In this document: positions 1-7,914 of the stretch, one piece after another | Layout: each line of letters begins with the position of its first letter | Numbering within the stretch: the stretch's first letter is position 1 | Origin: CAZGDV01 sp964524995 | Lineage (GTDB): Bacteria; Chloroflexota; Dehalococcoidia; SZUA-161 | NCBI GenBank assembly: GCA_964524995.1 | Contig: CAZGDV010000079.1 | Location: 1 to 13,053, forward strand | Length of the DNA stretch: 13,053 bases | Reading direction: 5' to 3' | Translations under genes and position numbers: made by a program | Notes under the pieces: model-generated | Database searches by the model: none | Seen by the model: only the letters and a program-made list of their open reading frames with translations | Told to the model about the DNA's origin: nothing

Positions 1-662
1 CGTCCGTGGTCAGGGAGTTCGACAAGCTGCTGCTGGTGGATGCGATAAGCAGCCTCGGGTGTATCGACCTCCAGGTCGACAACTGGGGCTGTGACGTCGT
101 GGCGACCGGGTCGCAGAAGGGGTGGATGGTGCCTCCCGCCCTCGCCATGGTCAGCTTGAGCGAGCGTGCCTGGAGAGCACAGGCAGAGGCCAAGATGCCC
201 CGCTTCTACTGGGACTTCAAGGCAGCCAGAGAGTTTCTTGAGAAAGGCCAGACCCCTTGGACTCCGGCTGTGTCCGTGTTCTTCGCGCTCGACGTGGCCT
301 TGGACATGCTGGACAAGGAAGGCTTGCAGAACATCTTCGCCAGGCACGCCAGGCTGGGTCAGAAGGCCAGGGATGGAGTGAAGTCGCTGGGGCTCGAGCT
401 GTTCGCGGATGAGAAGGTGGCTTCGAACACCGTTACGGCCGTCAAAGTGCCGGAGGGCGTCGATGGCAAGAAGCTGGTTGAGCTGATGAGGGATGTCCAT
501 AACGTCGAGCTCTCCGGCGGGCAGGCGAGCCTGGCCGGCAAGATATTCCGTATCGGCCATCTGGGATACGTGACCGACGACGACGTCGATGAGGTGATAG
601 AGGAGCTCCGCAAGGCCTTGCCGAAGGTAGGGTTCAAGGTGCCCACCGGAACGACCAGCTGA
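1..662 (+). CDS. Class V aminotransferase, serine-glyoxylate/phosphoserine type (5' end missing)
   Basis: This is the C-terminal part of a PLP-dependent class V (fold type I) aminotransferase. The reading frame is open from the window edge, so the true start lies upstream. Visible landmarks are the PLP-ring Asp in LLVDAISSLG near the edge, the Schiff-base lysine in ATGSQKGWM about 28 residues later, and a C-terminal small domain ending in FRIGHLGYVTDDDVDEVIEEL, all typical of the serine-glyoxylate / alanine-glyoxylate aminotransferase branch. SerA begins 11 bases after the stop, so the two are probably co-transcribed. In lineages without classical SerC, a class V enzyme of this kind next to serA is thought to make phosphoserine from 3-phosphohydroxypyruvate; that role is inferred here from the neighbour. 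Serine-glyoxylate or alanine-glyoxylate transamination remains possible. The family call is firm and the substrate is not. Confidence 0.9.
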   Translation, partial: SVVREFDKLLLVDAISSLGCIDLQVDNWGCDVVATGSQKGWMVPPALAMVSLSERAWRAQAEAKMPRFYWDFKAAREFLEKGQTPWTPAVSVFFALDVALDMLDKEGLQNIFARHARLGQKARDGVKSLGLELFADEKVASNTVTAVKVPEGVDGKKLVELMRDVHNVELSGGQASLAGKIFRIGHLGYVTDDDVDEVIEELRKALPKVGFKVPTGTTS

Positions 663-673
663 GGCATGCTTGC

Positions 674-2254
674 ATGAAGTGGAAGGTTCTCGTCGCCGAC
701 CCCATAGCCGATGAGGGGATTGACATCCTCAAGACTGAGGCCAAGGTCGACGTCAAGCTCGGTCTGACGCCCGAGGAGCTTCTCGCGACAATAGGTGACT
801 ATGAGGCCCTCGTAGTTCGCAGTGAGACCAAGGTCTCAGCGGACGTCATCGATGCCGGGGAGAAGCTACAGGTAATAGGGCGCGCCGGGATCGGCGTGGA
901 CAACGTCGACCTCGATGCTGCCACCAGACGCGGCATAGTAGTCGTCAATGCCCCGGAGGGCAACTTCGTGTCTACCGCCGAGCACACCCTGGCCCTCCTT
1001 CTTGCACTTGCGAGGCACATTCCGCAGGCGTGCGCCAGGCTCAGGTGTGGCGAGTGGCGCCGCAAGGAGTTCATGGGCACGGAGGTGCGCGGCAAGACCC
1101 TCGGCGTTATAGGTCTCGGCCGTGTCGGGTCGGAGGTGGCCAGGATGGCCAAGGGGCTCGAGATGAGGGTCATCGCCCACGACCCCTTCGTATCCACGGC
1201 CAAGGCGGACAATCTCGGGGTGGAGCTGGTCTCTCTGGAGGAACTGCTGAAGCGCTCCGACTTCATCACCATACACATACCTCTGAGCACGCCGAGCAAG
1301 CCGTTCATTGGCTCGGAAGAGCTCGCGATGGTCAAGCCCGGTGTTCGCATCATCAATTCAGCGCGGGGCGGCATAGTCGATGAGGAGTCACTGTTCGAGG
1401 CGATAGAGCGGGGTCGTGTGGCAGGTGCTGCCCTGGACGTTTTCAGGAACGAGCCTGCAACCCACAACATACTCTTTGACTGCGAGAAGGTGATTGTCAC
1501 GCCTCATTTGGGCGCTTCCACTGCCGAGGCACAGGCTAACGTCGCCGTCGGTGTAGCGGAGCAGATCATCTCCGTCATGAGAGGGCAGACAGCCCGCCAT
1601 GCCGTGAACTTGCCGCTGATAGCGCCGGAGACGGCGTCCGTGCTGATGCCGTTCCTCGAGGTGGCGCAGAATGTGGGCAGGCTGTGCGCTCAGCTTGCCG
1701 ACGGACACCCGAACACCATCGTTATCAAGTATGAGGGCGAGATCGCCGAGTACGACGCGGCCGCGCTCAAGGCCGCGGTGCTTGGCGGGCTCCTGGAGCA
1801 GTTCATCGAGGAGCGTGTCAATCTGGTGAACGCGGGCGTGATTGCGCAGAGCCGGGGTCTGAAGGTTGTCGAGCAGAAGACGTCCAGGTGCGAGAACTAC
1901 ACCAACCTGGTGTCCGTCGAAGTGACTACGGATACCGGCTCTACCACCGTCGCCGGTACGTTGATGCGCGGACAGACCCACATAGTCCGGGTAAACGATT
2001 ACTGGATAGACATTGTGCCGTCCGGCGGGTATTGGCTGTTCGCCGATCATCGCGACCGGCCTGGCCTCATCGGGACCGTTGGCACCGTGACCGGCGACGC
2101 CGATATCAACATCAGCTCCATGCAGGTGGGCCGGCTCGAGCCCAGAGGCAGGGCGCTCATGCTGCTCGGTCTCGACAAGGAGCTGAACGAAGATCAGCTC
2201 GCGAGGCTGCTCGCAGTCCCTGACATATACACGGCCAAGGTGGTCAAGCTCTAG
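674..2254 (+). CDS. serA: D-3-phosphoglycerate dehydrogenase, long ACT-domain form
   Basis: The enzyme oxidises 3-phosphoglycerate to 3-phosphohydroxypyruvate with NAD+, the first committed step of serine synthesis in the cytosol. The 526 residues match the long type I form. Order: substrate-binding half (1-100), NAD-binding Rossmann domain with VIGLGRVGSEVA (residues 145-156), catalytic Arg231 (NSARGGIVDEESL), Glu260 and His278 (TPHLGAST), return to the substrate domain by about 310, an intervening allosteric domain (about 320-450), and a C-terminal ACT domain (about 455-526, with DRPGLIGTVGTVTGDADINISSMQVGR). The ACT domain usually binds L-serine for feedback inhibition. The ATG at 674 gives a normal N-terminus (MKWKVLVADPIADEGI); the Shine-Dalgarno is weak (TGAGG overlapping the upstream stop), consistent with translational coupling to the aminotransferase. 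Confidence 0.96.
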   Translation: MKWKVLVADPIADEGIDILKTEAKVDVKLGLTPEELLATIGDYEALVVRSETKVSADVIDAGEKLQVIGRAGIGVDNVDLDAATRRGIVVVNAPEGNFVSTAEHTLALLLALARHIPQACARLRCGEWRRKEFMGTEVRGKTLGVIGLGRVGSEVARMAKGLEMRVIAHDPFVSTAKADNLGVELVSLEELLKRSDFITIHIPLSTPSKPFIGSEELAMVKPGVRIINSARGGIVDEESLFEAIERGRVAGAALDVFRNEPATHNILFDCEKVIVTPHLGASTAEAQANVAVGVAEQIISVMRGQTARHAVNLPLIAPETASVLMPFLEVAQNVGRLCAQLADGHPNTIVIKYEGEIAEYDAAALKAAVLGGLLEQFIEERVNLVNAGVIAQSRGLKVVEQKTSRCENYTNLVSVEVTTDTGSTTVAGTLMRGQTHIVRVNDYWIDIVPSGGYWLFADHRDRPGLIGTVGTVTGDADINISSMQVGRLEPRGRALMLLGLDKELNEDQLARLLAVPDIYTAKVVKL

Positions 2255-2341
2255 CCCCGGCTCCCCGACCGGCATTCGTGTTCACTTCCCTCACGGATTC
2301 CCCGAGGATCACCTGCCGGACAGCGTTCGGTTTGACCTGTA

Positions 2342-2350
2342 TGCTATAAT
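2342..2350 (+). promoter_or_regulatory. Extended -10 promoter element upstream of the 67-aa gene
   Basis: The bases TGCTATAAT form a perfect extended -10 (TG-N-TATAAT). No good -35 is seen 16-18 bases upstream, which extended -10 promoters can tolerate. Transcription would start near 2357 and leave a leader of about 115 bases before the gene at 2473. The rest of 2255-2472 shows no coding sequence. Confidence 0.4.
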
Positions 2351-2472
2351 CCACGCGAGTTCGTCCTGCGAGGGGCTTGACACCCACGTGCACTTGATCC
2401 AGGCATCTTCCAAAGCGCCGGGGCCGGGGTATGGAACGCTAGCGGAATGATGAGAGACCGGGAGGAAAGAGA

Positions 2473-2676
2473 ATGGCTGATTCGGCTGATGGGAATCTGA
2501 TGAACGAGCTTCGGGCAACAATCGAGAGATGGATGGCCCTGGACCGTGATAAGCAGATCGAGGTCTGGAACACTGTCGGCTTCGATCTGTTCCTCGGTTT
2601 CGCCAAGCTGACCATGGCTCTACTCGATCGCGCGGAGGAGATAGACAAGCGCCTGCAGGAGCTGGAAAAGGGATAG
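2473..2676 (+). CDS. Small helical protein of unknown function (67 aa)
   Basis: I do not recognise this protein. It starts at an ATG preceded by GGGAGGAAAGAGA, a strong Shine-Dalgarno with 7-base spacing, which supports translation. The sequence is acidic and almost entirely helix-forming: NLMNELRATIERWMALDRDKQIE, a more hydrophobic centre (FDLFLGFAKLTMALLDRA) and a C-terminal EEIDKRLQELEKG with heptad-like spacing. It has no cysteines, signal peptide or clear membrane span. It looks like a small soluble helical-hairpin or coiled-coil protein. It stands alone between serA and the tRNA-Sec gene, with an extended -10 upstream. No function is proposed. Confidence 0.7.
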   Translation: MADSADGNLMNELRATIERWMALDRDKQIEVWNTVGFDLFLGFAKLTMALLDRAEEIDKRLQELEKG

Positions 2677-2777
2677 AAGCGGCCCGGCACTTACGCTGAG
2701 GGCTTCTCATGTCCTAACAACTGCTGGTTCCACCTCGAGAGCATCTACATCAACCCTGCCAGGGGCTGATCATCTCG

Positions 2778-2806
2778 TTGACTGCCGCTCGGCCTGTTGC
2801 TACACT
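2778..2806 (+). promoter_or_regulatory. Promoter of the tRNA-Sec gene
   Basis: TTGACT (2778-2783) and TACACT (2801-2806) are separated by exactly 17 bases, a good sigma-70-type match. Predicted transcription start is near 2813, about 30 bases before the mature tRNA 5' end. The leader contains a short inverted repeat, AGCTGAG (2816-2822) with CTCAGCT (2833-2839), which would fold just ahead of the tRNA. Confidence 0.6.
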
Positions 2807-2844
2807 AGACCTCGAAGCTGAGTAACCACTTTCTCAGCTCGGGT

Positions 2845-2941
2845 GGGAGCGGATGAGTCCCGGTGGGCTTCGCGGACTTCAAATCCGTTGAGGGGCGCTA
2901 GTAACGTCCTTGGTGGGTTCGACTCCCATGCGCTCCCGCCA
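2845..2941 (+). tRNA. selC: tRNA-Sec (anticodon UCA), CCA encoded
   Basis: The 97-base sequence folds as a bacterial selenocysteine tRNA. It has an 8-position acceptor (2845-2852 with 2930-2937), a 6-bp D stem GAGTCC/GGGCTT closing a four-base CGGT loop, an anticodon stem GCGGA/TCCGT around CTTCAAA with TCA at 2879-2881, a long 7-bp variable arm (2891-2897 with 2905-2911), a 5-bp T stem GTGGG/CCCAT with loop TTCGACT, discriminator G2938 and CCA at 2939-2941. The long D stem with tiny loop, the long extra arm and the CTTCAAA loop are hallmarks of tRNA-Sec. It is charged with serine and converted by SelA, then delivered to UGA by SelB; both genes are at the right end of this window. One oddity is that the eighth acceptor pair is G-G rather than Watson-Crick. 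Confidence 0.95.
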
Positions 2942-2985
2942 TGTCGAGGGAGGTGCCTCTGGTAGTCTTTCTGCCCAAAGCGGCG

Positions 2986-4653
<1,668 letters not shown>

Positions 4654-4798
4654 TCGCACCGTTGCCGTGATGGACCCCCTCGGTGGTTGGGCAGGCCCGC
4701 TCGCGAGAGGTCGAAGGGGGACTTGAACAGCTCCGGTCGACCGCTCAGCTTGCCTGCGCATGACCGCACCCGGCGCGCAAGCAAGGGTCCGCAAGGCT

Positions 4799-4827
4799 AA
4801 AGTAGCAAATGGTCGTCTCTGGCACAA
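4799..4827 (-). promoter_or_regulatory. Probable promoter of the histidine kinase gene
   Basis: Reading the minus strand, TTGTGC (4827-4822) is followed after 17 bases by TACTTT (4804-4799), with a TG one base upstream giving an extended -10 (TGCTACTTT). The -35 is poor. Transcription from about 4792 would leave a leader of roughly 140 bases to the ATG at 4653 and would exclude the farther upstream starts. Confidence 0.4.
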
Positions 4828-4957
4828 TGACCGATTCGGCCCATTCCCCAAGGGCAAATCGTACTAGGCTCGCATGCGGGCTAGGGTGATAGTGTGCAGG
4901 ACGCGGTCATGAAACGCGGGTACCCCGGAATAGGTTCAAGCCCGTTCTCGCGAAGGT

Positions 4958-4973
4958 TGGAACAGCTGTTCCA
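4958..4973. repeat. 16-bp perfect palindrome with a GAAC-N4-GTTC core
   Basis: TGGAACAGCTGTTCCA reads the same on both strands. Its core GAAC-N4-GTTC has the arrangement of Gram-positive-type LexA (SOS) boxes. It lies about 150 bases upstream of the likely kinase promoter and about 50 bases past the end of the GYD gene. No T-run follows on either strand, so a simple terminator is unlikely. An operator role is inference. Confidence 0.5.
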
Positions 4974-5022
4974 CCTCAGCGATAGTGTGGCCGTGTCACC
5001 CGGCTGGTGCTTGGCTGCCTCC

Positions 5023-5298
5023 TCACGCCAGCTTGTCGAACTCCTCGACGGTCATGGCCGGTGATGTGGTGAAAGCGACGCCGGTGGCTTTGGCGAGGGC
5101 TATCGATACCTGCAGCGCTTCCTTGTTGCCCGGCAGATCGACGACCAGGACGACGTCCCGCTCCCCCAGAAGCACGTAGCCAGCCTTGATCTCGCCGCCG
5201 TGCTTCTTCACGAGGTCGGCTGCCATTTGCGTGCGTGAGGCGCTTATCCCCTTCAGCGCTTCCGGCGAGTACTTCCCGAACATGACGAACGTTGCCAT
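5023..5298 (-). CDS. GYD-domain small protein
   Basis: A 91-residue protein with the layout of the GYD family (ferredoxin-like alpha/beta fold): MATFVMFGKYSPEALKGIS, then a region of Lys/Ala-rich helix, GGEIKAGYVLLGERDVVLVVDLPG, and a helix plus strand ending TSPAMTVEEFDKLA. The family's Gly-x-Tyr-Asp signature is represented here by GERDVV, so the Tyr is replaced. The ATG at 5298 has GGGAGG upstream with about 10-base spacing. The gene follows the VOC gene by 33 bases on the same strand, so the two form an operon. The biochemical role of GYD proteins is not established; none is assigned. Confidence 0.85.
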   Translation of the reverse strand: MATFVMFGKYSPEALKGISASRTQMAADLVKKHGGEIKAGYVLLGERDVVLVVDLPGNKEALQVSIALAKATGVAFTTSPAMTVEEFDKLA

Positions 5299-5331
5299 CT
5301 TGCCGCTACCTCCCTTTGCCGTAATGTGAAC

Positions 5332-5907
5332 TCACTTGATGATCCGCCCTCTGAATATCGTTGCCGATCCCAGCCTGCTGACCAGATTGTGCATCGACCT
5401 GTTTATGGGGATGGGGATCGGCCCCAGACGCCACTGTATCAGCTCCAGGACAATGCCTGCCTGCTCCACGGTGTCGAGATAGGCGTAGTCCACATTGAAC
5501 CCGCTCTCCCTGATGGTGCCCCGCTGAAGCACCTCTATGCCTGTGCCGCTGCAAGCATCCAGCCTCTTCTCGAGGTCCTGCACCATGAAGCCCAGGTGAT
5601 GGACCTCCGCCTCCGGCTTCTCGAGGTGCTTACTGTGGAACGTCTCGCCCTCGACGACCTGGATCAGCTCGAGTTGGGCCGGGCCGGCGTAGGCCAGCCC
5701 TATGCGGAGCACCGGGTGTACCTCCTTGCCCCGCTCGATGCATGGATCGGGCCTCTCTTCGAGGATCATCCACGGGCGTATGCCGTACATGTCCCGGCAG
5801 AAGGCGATCGTCTCCCCCACGTCGCGCACAACGTACCCGATCTGGCCGACCTCAGGCAGCTTCAGCTTCTCGGCTATGTCGTCAGGCAGCGTGGCGGGTA
5901 TCGTCAT
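5332..5907 (-). CDS. VOC-superfamily (glyoxalase / methylmalonyl-CoA epimerase-like) protein
   Basis: A 191-residue vicinal-oxygen-chelate protein made of two beta-alpha-beta-beta-beta modules. Module 1 starts VGQIGYVVRDVGETIAFCRDMYGI (about 20-43) and contains QLELIQ (78-83); module 2 starts VHHLGFMVQDLEKRLDACSGTGIEV (102-126) and ends IVLELIQWR (152-160). Expected metal ligands are position 22, Glu80, His104 and Glu155; position 22 is Gln where methylmalonyl-CoA epimerases have His. A C-terminal tail of about 30 residues (GPIPIPINRSMHNLVSRLGS) follows the core. The ATG at 5949 lies inside the -10 element of the promoter, so the start is placed at 5907, which has GGAG eight bases upstream. 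Epimerase activity is possible but unproven; a dioxygenase or glyoxalase-type lyase cannot be excluded. Confidence 0.85.
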   Translation of the reverse strand: MTIPATLPDDIAEKLKLPEVGQIGYVVRDVGETIAFCRDMYGIRPWMILEERPDPCIERGKEVHPVLRIGLAYAGPAQLELIQVVEGETFHSKHLEKPEAEVHHLGFMVQDLEKRLDACSGTGIEVLQRGTIRESGFNVDYAYLDTVEQAGIVLELIQWRLGPIPIPINRSMHNLVSRLGSATIFRGRIIK

Positions 5908-5944
5908 GCCATTGACTCCACGGGAATCGAAGTGAGGGGCGATT

Positions 5945-5974
5945 ATCATAGTCGGTGGGGACGGTGGCTGTCAA
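5945..5974 (-). promoter_or_regulatory. Strong sigma-70-type promoter for the VOC-GYD operon
   Basis: On the minus strand TTGACA (5974-5969) is followed after 18 bases by TATGAT (5950-5945). This is a near-consensus match. Transcription would begin near 5938, about 30 bases ahead of the ATG at 5907, and the position rules out the in-frame ATG at 5949 as the start. Confidence 0.75.
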
Positions 5975-6093
5975 CGGCGCTGATGAAGCCGCCGGATGTA
6001 ACGATTTCTTCACCTTTCTCCATTGCGGCGTTATGACTTCTTGACCGTTGACGCTCTAGAATGGAGGCAATGACAATAGGCAAAGGAGGCTCT

Positions 6094-6462
6094 ATGGAAG
6101 GCGTAGAGGAGATGGTGAAGGCGACCCTTGGCGAGATAGAGAAGCTTCTCAGCACCAAGACCGTTGTCGGCGAGCCGATGAATGTTGAGGGGAACACTCT
6201 GATCCCCCTGGTGAGCATTGGTTTCGGCTTCGGTGCCGGGCAGGGCTATGGCCCGGCGGACAAGGGAAAAGACGCGGGCATGGGCGGAGGCGGTGGGGCT
6301 GGCGGCGGTGGTGGGGTGAAGCCAGTAGCCGTCGTGATCGTGAACAAGGATGGAGTAACAGTGACGCCGATCGTCGGAGGGGCTGCGACGGTATTGGAGA
6401 AGGTTGGTGAGGTGGTAGGCAAGGCCATCGAGAAGCGCGGAGAGAAGAAGAAGGAAGAGTAG
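6094..6462 (+). CDS. GerW/YtfJ family protein
   Basis: A 122-residue protein of the GerW (YtfJ) family: N-terminal helix (VEEMVKATLGEIEKLLSTKTVVGEP), the strand pair MNVEGNTLIPLVSIGFGFGAG (about 29-49), a glycine-rich stretch with runs of five Gly (about 62-74), then KPVAVVIVNKDGVTVTPI and a C-terminal amphipathic helix ending in a Lys/Glu tail. B. subtilis GerW is needed for normal spore germination, but homologs are widespread in non-sporulating bacteria, so no spore role is claimed. The ATG at 6094 is chosen over the ATG at 6061 because AAAGGAGG lies five bases upstream of it. It heads a compact three-gene operon. Confidence 0.92.
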   Translation: MEGVEEMVKATLGEIEKLLSTKTVVGEPMNVEGNTLIPLVSIGFGFGAGQGYGPADKGKDAGMGGGGGAGGGGGVKPVAVVIVNKDGVTVTPIVGGAATVLEKVGEVVGKAIEKRGEKKKEE

Positions 6463-6468
6463 ACTCGG

Positions 6469-7041
6469 GTGTGGATACTCTACCTGATATTGGGGCTTGG
6501 CCTGCTGTTTGCGGCGCTGCTTACGGTTCCTGTGGACGTGCTGTGGAGTATCGAGAGAGGGGAGCAGTCCCGCTCCACGGCGAGGGTCACGTGGCTGTGG
6601 GGGCTGGTAGGTAGGGACATGCGGAGGCGAAAGAAGAAGCCCGAGGCAGCGGCACCGAAGAAGCGACGACGGAGGCTGCGGCCGGTGGTAGCTGTGCTGA
6701 GAACGAGAGGCTTCGCCAGCGTGCTTCTCCGTTTCCTCCGTGATCTATTGGGCCAACTGAGGGTCCGATACCTGACTCTTGACGCGCAGATTGGCCTCGC
6801 AGACCCTTTCGAGACGGGGTTGCTCTTCTCGATCATGGGACCGGCCACGGTATACCTCGGAGCTGTACCAGCGACGACCATCAGCATTCGTCCGGGTTTC
6901 GAAACCGGTGACTTTCGGGGACGGTTTGGTGGTGATGTGAGGGTGGTTCCTGCTACCCTGGTGTGGCCATGCATGCGTTTCCTGCTGTCGGGGGCCACAC
7001 TGAGAGCGCTCGTAGTCGGGATCAGAGCTTGGCGGAGATGA
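6469..7041 (+). CDS. DUF2953-like membrane-anchored protein (YtfI-type)
   Basis: A 190-residue protein with an N-terminal membrane segment (WILYLILGLGLLFAALLTVPV), then a beta-rich region (ARVTWLWGLVGRD), a strongly basic linker (RRRKKKPEAAAPKKRRRRLRP, about 50-70), and a C-terminal domain with LDAQIGLADPFETGLLFSIMGP and SIRPGFETGDFRGRFGGDVRVVPA. This pattern matches DUF2953 proteins. In B. subtilis the DUF2953 gene ytfI is next to ytfJ (gerW), and the same pairing is seen here with a six-base gap. The start is a GTG at 6469 with a purine-rich site inside the upstream gene. The molecular function is unknown; proximity suggests it works with GerW. Confidence 0.8.
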   Translation: MWILYLILGLGLLFAALLTVPVDVLWSIERGEQSRSTARVTWLWGLVGRDMRRRKKKPEAAAPKKRRRRLRPVVAVLRTRGFASVLLRFLRDLLGQLRVRYLTLDAQIGLADPFETGLLFSIMGPATVYLGAVPATTISIRPGFETGDFRGRFGGDVRVVPATLVWPCMRFLLSGATLRALVVGIRAWRR

Positions 7042-7286
7042 GGGAGAACCGAATCGGCAGGCGGCTCATTGTCGGCGAAACCACCATCGTGCCCATCGAG
7101 ACCGTTAGAGCCAGCCACATGGTCGGGCGGAGAAGCGTCTCCATTCGCGTTTCGATCGAGCCGGTCGCCGTTGTGGTGCGCACTCCGAATGGTATTGTGG
7201 CCCTGGACATGAATGGCCTGCAGCTTCCGCTGGCTGGTCTTGTCGATGAGTTCCCGGCGCTGGAGGAGGCGCTGGACAGCCTTTGA
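7038..7286 (+). CDS. Short GerW-like protein, third gene of the gerW operon
   Basis: An 82-residue protein beginning at an ATG that overlaps the stop of the DUF2953 gene (ATGA), a sign of translational coupling. I see a resemblance to the GerW core: RRLIVGETTIVPIETVRA aligns by eye with VGEPMNVEGNTLIPLVSIG, and IEPVAVVVRTPNGIVALDMNG with VKPVAVVIVNKDGVTVTPIVGG. The glycine-rich insert and both flanking helices of GerW are missing, and the protein ends shortly after (LVDEFPALEEALDSL). It could be a duplicated, reduced GerW domain that pairs with the full-length protein. A farther upstream GTG (6963) would overlap DUF2953 by about 80 bases and is not preferred. Confidence 0.75.
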   Translation: MRENRIGRRLIVGETTIVPIETVRASHMVGRRSVSIRVSIEPVAVVVRTPNGIVALDMNGLQLPLAGLVDEFPALEEALDSL

Positions 7287-7299
7287 GCGCGCAGTTGGC

Positions 7300-7812
7300 T
7301 CAGAGCTTCGCGTACTCGTCGGCTGGCAAGTACGGGCAGGTCGCGAGCAATGACGGGTCGGCTCTGAGGGCGTTGGCGAAGGCCATGCACGTCGGGTAGC
7401 CGCATTCTTTGCAGTTCGTCCGGGGCAGGAGCTTGTATATGTCCATTACGTTGAGCAGTCGCTGCTTGCCTTCATAGCTGGGCTCTATCTCATGCCGCCG
7501 GGACCAGACGTCGTTCACCATGTCGACGACCTGTGTAGCCAATGCCTCAGCCTCCGCCCGGTCCACGACAAGCGCTACAGCTATCTCCGACGGGCGAAAG
7601 GCGTACCCCTTATCTTCACCTCTCCAAATCAGTATCCCGCCCTCATGGTGGTACTCCGCGCCGTCGAGAACAGCGTTCAAGTAGGGTAGTAACTCCCGGA
7701 TTTCGTTTTCCAGGTGCAGCTCGGCCCTCCACATAGGTGCACCCGGAAAGCAACCAGGGGTAACGAGTTCAAGTGTGTAGCCTCGTATCAGCGGTTCGCC
7801 GTTGGTTGCCAT
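7300..7812 (-). CDS. Small (Fe-S)-cluster protein, PF04060-type C-terminus
   Basis: A 170-residue protein whose C-terminus carries Cys134, Cys137, Cys142 and Cys159 in TNCKECGYPTCMAFANALR...LLATCPYL, the 4Fe-4S motif C-x2-C-x4-C-x16-C found in the corrinoid/Fe-S protein large subunit and in RnfB-like proteins. The N-terminal 120 residues form an alpha/beta domain without a recognised motif. No signal peptide or membrane segment is seen. The ATG at 7812 is chosen because AGAAGGAG lies close upstream; the frame extends to 7884 without support. The gene converges with the gerW operon, whose last stop is 13 bases away. An electron-transfer or corrinoid-related role in an anaerobe is possible, but the partner is unknown. 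Confidence 0.85.
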   Translation of the reverse strand: MATNGEPLIRGYTLELVTPGCFPGAPMWRAELHLENEIRELLPYLNAVLDGAEYHHEGGILIWRGEDKGYAFRPSEIAVALVVDRAEAEALATQVVDMVNDVWSRRHEIEPSYEGKQRLLNVMDIYKLLPRTNCKECGYPTCMAFANALRADPSLLATCPYLPADEYAKL

Positions 7813-7914
7813 CGTCTCCTTCTGGACTCGCGGGCTGGCTCGTCTATACGACCATGATAGCAGGAAACGACCACCGATGGCCATTTGCGTCCGGGTTGGC
7901 CCTTGTCACGAGCG

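Larger units (their letters stand above)
4654..5022. other. Intergenic stretch between the kinase and the GYD gene
   Basis: No gene with a supported start was found here. It holds a likely minus-strand promoter for the kinase (4799-4827) and a 16-bp perfect palindrome (4958-4973). Bases 4654-4857 remain open in the kinase frame, but the translated residues are Pro/Arg-rich and unlike a PAS leader, so this is read as a 5' leader. Confidence 0.5.

Noticed and set aside
1388..2275. Long minus-strand open frame (295 aa) opposite serA
   Set aside because: It lies wholly antisense to a textbook SerA, has no ribosome site and a biased composition; a by-product of high GC.
2945..2975. Terminator after tRNA-Sec (GAGG...CCTC followed by TCTTTCT)
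   Set aside because: The stem is only four pairs; too weak to call.
4654..4857. N-terminal extension of the histidine kinase
   Set aside because: It would need a TTG start without a ribosome site, and a likely promoter lies inside it.
5000..5340. Possible UGA read-through (Sec) at the VOC and GYD stop codons
   Set aside because: Sequence after each stop reads only a few codons before another stop or the next ribosome site; no SECIS-like hairpin is placed correctly.
5908..5949. Longer VOC start at the ATG at 5949
   Set aside because: That ATG is inside the TATGAT -10 element of the operon's own promoter.
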